From assembly GCF_001262505.1 (NCBI RefSeq), contig NZ_KQ410738.1, positions 62,001 through 126,000 of the forward strand: a stretch of 64,000 bases of DNA, read 5' to 3'. Under the pieces are notes generated by a model that did not search any database, was not told the DNA's origin, and saw only the letters and a program-made list of their open reading frames with translations. This stretch comes from Shinella sp. SUS2 (GTDB lineage Bacteria; Pseudomonadota; Alphaproteobacteria; Rhizobiales; Rhizobiaceae). The translations under genes and the position numbers were made by a program. Numbering within the stretch: the stretch's first letter is position 1; each line of letters opens with the position of its first letter. Below, one piece after another: positions 58,323 through 64,000 of this stretch.

Positions 58323-59135
58323 TCAGAAGGCGGCGACCACCTGTCCCTTGTAGCGCTCCGCGATGAATTTCCGCGTCTCTTCGCTGTTCAGCGCCTTGGC
58401 GAGTTTTGCCACGCGCGCATCGTCCTTGGTCTCAGGGCGGGTGACGAGATATTCGCTCCAGACATTGTAGCCGTCCTGGCCGCGGTCGATCAGCAGCGCC
58501 TTGGAGATGTCGAGCTTGGCCTCGAAGACGTAGTTGCCGTTGAGTGCCGCGAGATCAACCTCGCCGAGCGCGCGCGGCAGCAGCGCCGATTCCAGCTCGA
58601 CGATCTTCAGGTTCTTCGGGTTCTCGACAACGTCCTTGACGGTCGGCAGCGGGTCTTCCGGCGAGGTCAGTTCCGGCTTGCCGGAGACCTTGATCAGGCC
58701 GAGTTTTTGCAGGAGCAGCAGGCCGCGGCCGCCATTGACCGGATCGTTCGGGATCGCCACGGTCGCGCCGTCGGCGAGTTTTTCCACCGCGTCGATCTTC
58801 GTCGAATAGGCAACGAAGGGCTCGATATGCACGGGCACGATCGGCACGAGTTCCGTGCCGCGCTGCTTGTTGTAGTCGTTCAGGAACGGCCGGTACTGAT
58901 AATAGTTGGCGTCGAGTTCGCCGGAGACGAGCTGGGCGTTCGGCTGGATGTAATCGGTGAAGACGCGGATATCGAGGTCGAGGCCGTCCCTGGCGAGGAT
59001 CGGCTTGACGAATTCGAGGATTTCCGCGTGCGGAATGGCGGTGGCGCCGACGACGAGCGTTTCTTCCGCCTTGGCGGAGCCGACGGCGGCGAGCGCGAGG
59101 CTGGCGGCGATGGTAAGCGATTTCAGGATGCGCAT
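58323..59135 (-). CDS. metQ: MetQ/NlpA-type methionine-family binding lipoprotein or protein
   Basis: A 270-residue binding protein of the NlpA/MetQ family. Signal peptide ILKSLTIAASLALAAVGSAK with cleavage near AKAEE; no lipobox cysteine is apparent, so it is probably a soluble periplasmic protein. TLVVGATAIPHAEILEFVKP and IPNDPVNGGRGLLLLQKLGL are family blocks. ATG 59135 is the start; a longer open frame is a reading of metI. With metN and metI it forms an importer for methionine, its sulfoxide or another sulfur compound, as the monooxygenases around it suggest. Confidence 0.9.
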   Translation of the reverse strand: MRILKSLTIAASLALAAVGSAKAEETLVVGATAIPHAEILEFVKPILARDGLDLDIRVFTDYIQPNAQLVSGELDANYYQYRPFLNDYNKQRGTELVPIVPVHIEPFVAYSTKIDAVEKLADGATVAIPNDPVNGGRGLLLLQKLGLIKVSGKPELTSPEDPLPTVKDVVENPKNLKIVELESALLPRALGEVDLAALNGNYVFEAKLDISKALLIDRGQDGYNVWSEYLVTRPETKDDARVAKLAKALNSEETRKFIAERYKGQVVAAF

Positions 59136-59155
59136 GGGGGTCCTCCTGGCGCGGG

Positions 59156-59815
59156 TCATTTGCGGGAAAAACGGGTGACGAGGCGGTTGCCGCTCGCCTG
59201 GATGAGCTGGACAAAGACGATGAGAATGGCGACGCAGACCAGCATGATTTCGGTCTGGAACCGGTGGTAGCCATAGCGGATGGCAAGGTCGCCGAGCCCG
59301 CCGCCGCCGATGGCGCCGGACATCGCCGTGTAGTCGACCAGCACGATCGCGGTGACCGTGACGGCCGCCAAGAGGCTCGGCAGCGCTTCGGGCAGCACGG
59401 CGCGCAGGATCGTCTGGCTGGTGGAGGCGCCCATGGCGAGGCTCGCCTCGATGACGCCGCGGTCGACCTCGCGCAGCGCCGTCTCGACCAGCCGCGCGAA
59501 GAAGGGCGCGGTGCCGACGACCAGCGGGAAGATGACACCGCGGATGCCGAGCGAGGTGCCCGTGACGAGGACGGTGACCGGCATCAGCACGATGAGCAGG
59601 ATGATGAAGGGCACCGACCGGATGATGTTCAGCACGAAGGACAGGCCGCCATAGGCGAGCGGCGCCTGGAAGAGCTGCTGCCGGCCGGTGAGGAAGAGCA
59701 GGACGCCGAGCGGCAGGCCGACGAGAACGGTAAGCAGCAGCGCGCCGCCGACCATGGCGAGCGTCTGGCCGAGCGCCGCGCCGATATCGCCCCAATAGAT
59801 GTTGTCAAACGACAT
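59156..59815 (-). CDS. metI: MetI-type methionine-family ABC permease
   Basis: A 219-residue inner-membrane permease of the MetI family, with about five hydrophobic segments starting LAMVGGALLLTVLVGLPLGV and the coupling loop GVIEASLAMGASTSQTILRA. Its start overlaps the MetN stop by 11 bases and it is followed by metQ after 20 bases. It probably forms a homodimeric pore with the MetN ATPase. Confidence 0.92.
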   Translation of the reverse strand: MSFDNIYWGDIGAALGQTLAMVGGALLLTVLVGLPLGVLLFLTGRQQLFQAPLAYGGLSFVLNIIRSVPFIILLIVLMPVTVLVTGTSLGIRGVIFPLVVGTAPFFARLVETALREVDRGVIEASLAMGASTSQTILRAVLPEALPSLLAAVTVTAIVLVDYTAMSGAIGGGGLGDLAIRYGYHRFQTEIMLVCVAILIVFVQLIQASGNRLVTRFSRK

Positions 59816-60851
59816 GGCGCGGCCTTTCCTCGATCGCGGCGAATGGCGCGCCGCCCTGCAATTCCACGTCCACGCCGCTCGCCTCCAGCCCTGCAATGGC
59901 GCCCGCCACGTCCCGCCCGCTGAGCGAGACGATGAACTGCGCATAGGGCGTCTCGCGGATATGGCCGATGCGGCCGGCGAGGATCGCGTAATCGACGAGG
60001 TTTTCGCGGGTGATGCGGCCGAGGATGGGCTTGTGCGCCGCCGGCCCCGTGAAGGTGAGGCGCACCGTGCGGCCGCCGGGATCGGCGACGGCATCGAGCG
60101 AACCGCTGTCCGGCTCGGCCTCGCGCACCAGGCGCAAGGTCGCGGTGTGGCGCGGATGCAGGAAGACGTCGGTCACCGGCCCCTCCTCCACCACGCGGCC
60201 GCGATCGAGCACGGCGACGCGGTCGCAGGTGCGGCGGATGACGTCCATCTCATGGGTGATGAGCACGATGGTGACGCCGAGGTCGCGGTTGATCTGGCGC
60301 AGGAGATCGAGCACCGCGCCTGTTGTCTGCGGGTCGAGCGCGCTGGTCGCCTCGTCGCAGAGCAGGACCGAGGGTTCGCAGGCAAGCGCCCGTGCGATGC
60401 CGACGCGCTGCTTCTGCCCGCCGGAAAGCTGGCGCGGATATTTTTGCGCATGTTCCGTCAGGCCGACGCGGGCGAGCAGCGCGGCGACGCGCTCGGCGAT
60501 CTCGATCCTGCCGTAGTCGCCGGTCAGCTCCAGCGGATAGGCGACATTGTCGGCGACGGTGCGGGCGCTCAAGAGATTGAAATGCTGGAAGACCATGCCG
60601 ATTGACCGGCGCAGCGCGCGAAGGCGCGCGCCGCTTGCGTCCGTCACCCGCTCGCCGGCGACGAAGACATCGCCGCCGCTCGGGCGCTCCAACAGGTTGA
60701 TGAGCCGCACCAGCGTGGATTTTCCCGCGCCGGAGGAGCCGATGACGCCAAAAATCTCGCCTTTCGCGACAGAGAGGTCGACCCCGTCGAGCGCGGCGAC
60801 GGCGCCCTCCTTGCCGGGAAAACTTTTGGTGATGCGTTCGAGCCTTATCAT
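59805..60851 (-). CDS. metN: MetN-type methionine-family ABC ATPase with NIL domain
   Basis: A 348-residue ATPase. Walker A VIGSSGAGKST, signature QLSGGQKQRVGIARAL, Walker B VLLCDEATSALDPQ and switch His in LITHEMDV. The C-terminal region from about residue 255 is a NIL domain (PAAHKPILGRITRENLVDYA), which in E. coli MetN senses intracellular methionine and slows uptake. ATG 60851 (MIRLERITKSF) is preferred over the upstream in-frame start. It begins six bases after the stop of the DszC/SfnB-like gene. Confidence 0.93.
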   Translation of the reverse strand: MIRLERITKSFPGKEGAVAALDGVDLSVAKGEIFGVIGSSGAGKSTLVRLINLLERPSGGDVFVAGERVTDASGARLRALRRSIGMVFQHFNLLSARTVADNVAYPLELTGDYGRIEIAERVAALLARVGLTEHAQKYPRQLSGGQKQRVGIARALACEPSVLLCDEATSALDPQTTGAVLDLLRQINRDLGVTIVLITHEMDVIRRTCDRVAVLDRGRVVEEGPVTDVFLHPRHTATLRLVREAEPDSGSLDAVADPGGRTVRLTFTGPAAHKPILGRITRENLVDYAILAGRIGHIRETPYAQFIVSLSGRDVAGAIAGLEASGVDVELQGGAPFAAIEERPRHVV

Positions 60852-60856
60852 CGCCG

Positions 60857-62089
60857 TCAGCCCGCGCTGGCGCCGATGCGCCATTGGTAGGGCGGCGGCG
60901 TGCCGTTGACGGCGAAATCACCAATGATGCGGTGCTTGTAGATGCGCGGATTGTGCGAGGCGAGCGTGCGGGCGTTGCGCCAGTGGCGGTCGAGGCCGGC
61001 GGGCTTCTTGGTGGCGGACGCGCCGAGCGCGTCGAAGAGCAGGGTCGAGGCTTCGAGGATGAGGTCGGAGACGACCGTCTGGGCCTGCGCGGCTTCGAGT
61101 TCGGCGACGGCATTGGCCTTTTCCTCGGCCTCCGGGTCGTCCAAGAAATGCGCCGCGAAGGCGCGCTCCAGGCTGGCGGCGGCCTGAAGGGTGATCGCGC
61201 CCGCCGCATAGGCCGCGGCGCGGATGCGCCCGACGACCTGAAGAACCTGCGGATCCTCGCTGGAGCGCGCGGCGGCGGCGTGGGTATAGGTGCGGCGGCG
61301 CTCCGCCACGGCTTTGGCGACGTCGGCGGTAATCGCCCGGCCGATGCCGGCAAGCGTCGCCAGATGCACGAGCTGGTAGAAGGCGGCGGAATATTTGAAG
61401 CGCTCGTCGTCGATGACGACATCTTGCGGTTCGACGGCGACGTCGCGGAAGGTGGTGGTGCCGCTCGCCGTCAGCGTCTGGCCAAAGCCGTCCCAATCGT
61501 CGATCACCTCGACGCCGGCGGCCTCCCGGCGCACGGCGACCGAAACGCCCTCGCCCTCCGCATTGGATGCGCCGACATCGATCCAGTCGGCGAAGAACGA
61601 GCCGGTCGTGTAGTACTTCGCGCCGTTGAGGACGAGCCGGCCGTCCTTTTCGGCGACGTTGGTGGAGAAGCGTTCGAGCGCCGCGCCCGTGCCGATCTCG
61701 CTCCAGGCGTTGCCGGTGATCTCGCCGCGGCCGATCCGGCCGAACCAGAGGGCCTGGCGCTCCACATCCCTGGTGTTCAGGATATCCTCGGCAAAGCCGA
61801 AATGGCCGCGCAGCGCCTGCGTGATGTTGGAATCGGCGGCGGAAAGTTCGATCAGGAGGTTGAAGAACTGCGGCAGGCTCGCGCCCTTGCCGCCCACCGC
61901 CACCGGCAGGCGCACTGCGCCGAAGCCGGCTTCCTTCAGCAGGCGGATTGCCTTGTGCGGCAGGTCGCGCTCCAGGTCGCGCCGCGTCGCCTCCGCGGCG
62001 ATCTCGGCGAAAATCGGCCGGAACGGCGCGGCGAGCGCCTCATAGGCTTCACCGGGGCCGGCGCCCCAGGCATTCTCGATCTGCGTCAT
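60857..62089 (-). CDS. DszC/SfnB-type acyl-CoA-dehydrogenase-like oxidoreductase
   Basis: A 410-residue member of the same family, more distant than its paralogues. It has AVGGKGASLPQFFNLLIELS, LNGAKYYTTGSFFADWI, DDWDGFGQTLTASGTTTF, but the C-terminal block reads RTLASHNPRIYKHRIIGDFA rather than RTHTLHDPV. ATG 62089 starts MTQIENAWGAG. It is the first gene of the operon metNIQ-SfnB-like-LLM, and the shared AT-rich element (62172-62200) lies 83 bases upstream. Likely acts on a thioether or sulfone. Confidence 0.88.
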   Translation of the reverse strand: MTQIENAWGAGPGEAYEALAAPFRPIFAEIAAEATRRDLERDLPHKAIRLLKEAGFGAVRLPVAVGGKGASLPQFFNLLIELSAADSNITQALRGHFGFAEDILNTRDVERQALWFGRIGRGEITGNAWSEIGTGAALERFSTNVAEKDGRLVLNGAKYYTTGSFFADWIDVGASNAEGEGVSVAVRREAAGVEVIDDWDGFGQTLTASGTTTFRDVAVEPQDVVIDDERFKYSAAFYQLVHLATLAGIGRAITADVAKAVAERRRTYTHAAAARSSEDPQVLQVVGRIRAAAYAAGAITLQAAASLERAFAAHFLDDPEAEEKANAVAELEAAQAQTVVSDLILEASTLLFDALGASATKKPAGLDRHWRNARTLASHNPRIYKHRIIGDFAVNGTPPPYQWRIGASAG

Positions 62090-62171
62090 GCATTCTACTC
62101 GTCGCTGCCGTGCCGGCCTTGCGGGCGGGTCACGCTTGGAATTGACGAAGAGAGTAGCCATCGCGCCAATG

Positions 62172-62200
62172 AAATACAGAAATTCTATCTTTTTTATATA
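62172..62200. promoter_or_regulatory. Shared sulfur-regulon promoter element, copy 2
   Basis: AAATACAGAAATTCTATC, then six T and ATATA. The first 22 bases are identical to 47568-47589. It is 83 bases upstream of the first gene of the MetNIQ operon, on the same side and at nearly the same distance as copy 1. Probably recognised by a sulfur-starvation regulator, such as a CysB/Cbl-like LysR protein (inference). Confidence 0.7.
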
Positions 62201-62250
62201 TTATAAAGCGGAATGCTGTTTCTTTTCGCAGACGGTTCGGGGACGGCCCA

Positions 62251-62288
62251 AACAAAAGACCCCGGCGCGAGGAGGCAGCGCCGGGGTC
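62251..62288 (-). terminator. Rho-independent terminator after metY
   Basis: GACCCCGGCGC (62258-62268) pairs perfectly with GCGCCGGGGTC (62278-62288); the minus strand continues TTTTGTTT. It lies 24 bases after the metY stop and separates it from the sulfur operon that starts at 62089. Confidence 0.82.
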
Positions 62289-62312
62289 ATACACCGATCA
62301 GGCCGGCCGGCT

Positions 62313-63674
62313 TCAGGCCAGCGCGATGGCTCTTTCAAGATCGGTGATCAGGTCATCGGGATGTTCGAGGCCGATGGAGAGGCGCACATAGCCGGGCGTG
62401 ACGCCGGTCGCCTGCTGGTCTTCCAGCGAGAGCTGCGAGTGGGTGGTCGTCGAGGGGTGGATCGCCAGCGAGCGCGCATCGCCGATATTGGCGAGGTGAT
62501 AGAAAAGCTGAAGGCTATCGATGAAGCGACGGCCGGCCTCCCGCCCGCCCTTCAGCTCGAAACCGACCAGCGCACCGAAGTGGCCTTGCTTGAAATATTT
62601 GTCCGCGCGCGCCTTCGCGGTACCCTCCTGGAATTTCGGGAAGATGACGCGATCGACCTTGGCATGGCCCTTCAGGAAGTCCGCGACCTTCACCGCGTTC
62701 TCGTTGTGCTGGCGCAGGCGCAGCGGCAGGGTTTCAAGGCCCTGGATGAACTGAAAGGCATTTTGCGGGCTGATGGCGGCACCAAGATCGCGCAGAAGCA
62801 CGGCGCGGGCGCGCAGGATGTAGGGGTGGAAGCCGATGGCAGCCGCCTTCTCGATCCAGGTCTTGCCCTGGTAGCTCGCATCCGGTTCGGTGAGGTTCGG
62901 CTGGCGGGCCGGGTTCTCCGTCCAGGGGAAAGTACCGCTGTCGATGATCGCGCCGCCGATCGAGGTACCGTGACCGCCGATATATTTGGTCGTCGAATAG
63001 ACGACGATGGCCGCACCATGCTCCAGCGGACGGATGACGAGGGGGGCGGCGGTGTTGTCGACGATCAGCGGAATGCCGTGGCGGCGGCCAATGGCGGCAA
63101 CCTCCGCTATCGGGAAGACCTCCAGCTTCGGGTTCGGCAAGGATCCGGCATAATAGGTACGCGTGCGCGCATCCGTCGCCGTCTCGAAGGCTTCGGGGTC
63201 GGACGCATCGACAAAGCGGGTCTCGATGCCGAAGCTCTTCAGGGTGGCGGCGAAGAGCGCCCAGGTGCCGCCATAGAGACCGGCGGCGCTGACGATATTG
63301 TCGCCGGCGCGGGCAACATTGAGGATCGCAAAGGCCGAGGCGGCCTGGCCGGAGGCGAGTGCCAGAGCGGCCGCGCCACCCTCCAGCTCGGCAAGGCGCT
63401 GCTCGAAGGCGTCCTGCGTCGGGTTGGAAACACGGGTGTAGAGATGCCCCGGCGCCTCGAGGGCGAAGAGCTTGTCGGCGCCATCCGTACCGGGCAACTG
63501 GAAAGACGAGGTCTGGTAGATCGGCACCGCGACCGCACCACTCGTCGGGTCGTAACGGAAGCTGCCACCGTGCAGGGCGATGGTTTCCGGATGGCGGCTC
63601 TTGAAGGTGGCGGTTCCGGCCGGGACGGTCACGATATCCTGCTCGGCGGCCTCGGGGGACTGATGGATCGTCAT
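62313..63674 (-). CDS. metY: O-acetylhomoserine sulfhydrylase/aminocarboxypropyltransferase
   Basis: A 453-residue PLP enzyme of the Cys/Met metabolism family, which makes homocysteine or methionine from O-acetylhomoserine plus sulfide or methanethiol. Lys230 in VVYSTTKYIGGHGTSIGG binds PLP; LYTRVSNPTQDAFEQRLAEL and ALASGQAASAFAIL are family blocks. Length is normal. It lies at the end of the sulfur island and can assimilate sulfide or methanethiol released by the monooxygenases. It starts 27 bases after the upstream membrane-protein stop and is followed by a strong terminator. Confidence 0.93.
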   Translation of the reverse strand: MTIHQSPEAAEQDIVTVPAGTATFKSRHPETIALHGGSFRYDPTSGAVAVPIYQTSSFQLPGTDGADKLFALEAPGHLYTRVSNPTQDAFEQRLAELEGGAAALALASGQAASAFAILNVARAGDNIVSAAGLYGGTWALFAATLKSFGIETRFVDASDPEAFETATDARTRTYYAGSLPNPKLEVFPIAEVAAIGRRHGIPLIVDNTAAPLVIRPLEHGAAIVVYSTTKYIGGHGTSIGGAIIDSGTFPWTENPARQPNLTEPDASYQGKTWIEKAAAIGFHPYILRARAVLLRDLGAAISPQNAFQFIQGLETLPLRLRQHNENAVKVADFLKGHAKVDRVIFPKFQEGTAKARADKYFKQGHFGALVGFELKGGREAGRRFIDSLQLFYHLANIGDARSLAIHPSTTTHSQLSLEDQQATGVTPGYVRLSIGLEHPDDLITDLERAIALA

Positions 63675-63701
63675 TGCATTTCTCCTTTTGGTAGGGCGCG
63701 C

Positions 63702-64000
63702 TCAGGCGCGGGAGGGGCGGACGGACAGAACCACGCCCGCGACAAGGATGCTTGCTGCGGCCCAGAAGGCTTCCGGCACGTACCACCGGATGCCGTAGAC
63801 ATGGTCGTTGGTGCAGAGCGCCTGGGCGAGCGCGCAGAGATCACTTGCGCCCGCAAGGCACGTTACGGCCTGGCGAACGGTGAGATAGTCGTTCTCGACG
63901 ACCTTGCTGAAGATCAGCCACCACCAGCCGGTGGCGGTGATGGCGAGGACGGCGCCGACAAGGGCAACGACATGCTGGCCGAGGCGCGCGCTAGACGTCA
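63702..64000 (-). CDS. Membrane protein, partial at the window edge
   Basis: The C-terminal 98 residues of a gene whose start lies beyond the window. Two hydrophobic segments are visible, VVALVGAVLAITATGWWWLI and FWAAASILVAGVVLSV, flanking a roughly 45-residue loop with three cysteines (in VTCLAGASDLCALAQALC) that may form a disulfide outside the membrane. It ends 27 bases before metY on the same strand and is probably co-transcribed with it. I do not recognise the family. Confidence 0.65.
   Translation of the reverse strand, partial: TSSARLGQHVVALVGAVLAITATGWWWLIFSKVVENDYLTVRQAVTCLAGASDLCALAQALCTNDHVYGIRWYVPEAFWAAASILVAGVVLSVRPSRA

Noticed and set aside
62313..64000. A SAM-type riboswitch before metY
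   Set aside because: Only 27 bases separate metY from the upstream gene, so any such leader would lie beyond this window.
1..64000. CRISPR arrays, tRNA or rRNA genes, prophage or conjugation genes
   Set aside because: I saw no regularly spaced repeats, no cloverleaf-like or rRNA sequence and no phage or transfer genes; apart from one insertion sequence the region looks like stable accessory metabolism.

Overview
This is about 64 kb of GC-rich DNA from an alphaproteobacterium, most likely Rhizobiaceae (Rhizobium, Agrobacterium, Ensifer or Shinella type). The main clues are the many ABC importers in long operons, a Rhizobiales-type porin, the FecBCD, Pot, Rbs and Met importer families, and an intergenic palindrome at 53887-53948 that looks like a rhizobial RIME repeat. 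I see no rRNA, tRNA, CRISPR array, replication or partition genes, so the sequence does not say whether this is chromosome, chromid or megaplasmid. Almost every gene serves uptake or catabolism.

Layout. 82-1723: Xre/RES toxin-antitoxin pair plus a histidine-phosphatase relative without its catalytic histidine. 1748-5159: polar amino-acid ABC importer with RidA. 5820-6813: AhpD-like protein and its Rrf2 regulator, with a clear palindromic operator. 6955-18963: a ten-gene minus-strand operon (FMN hydroxyacid oxidase, APH-like kinase, HutC-type regulator, zinc alcohol dehydrogenase, HisD-like dehydrogenase, Pot-type ABC importer, SDR) facing a divergent HisC-like aminotransferase; two matching operator-like sites flank the SDR. 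19199-23071: OmpR-type two-component system, porin and a small secreted protein, with shared palindromes. 23254-24079: an IS5-family element inserted in the stop codon of an aldo/keto reductase gene. 24080-32854: aldo/keto reductase, LacI regulator, ribose-type ABC importer and a DhaK/DhaL kinase pair under matching GTTTA-S-TAAAC operators. 32981-35142: deaminase and NCS2 purine permease. 35935-45950: a methyltransferase and two FecBCD-type importers; the second encodes two GATase1-like proteins inside its operon.

46081-64000 is a sulfur-scavenging island. It has two DszA/NtaA-type flavin monooxygenases, four DszC/SfnB-type acyl-CoA-dehydrogenase-like oxidoreductases, a ribose-type ABC importer, a MetNIQ importer and O-acetylhomoserine sulfhydrylase. 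A nearly identical AT-rich element (47568-47595 and 62172-62200) lies 72-83 bases upstream of two of these transcription units, which suggests one sulfur-responsive regulon. The reduced flavin these enzymes need would have to come from a reductase encoded elsewhere.

The strongest candidates for something undescribed are the FecBCD importer with paired GATase1-like proteins (41655-45950) and the HutC/HisD-like/kinase/FMN-oxidase catabolic operon (6955-18963). One-base frameshifts interrupt or shorten three genes (23315-23347, about 49141, about 52083); they could be real mutations or assembly errors.
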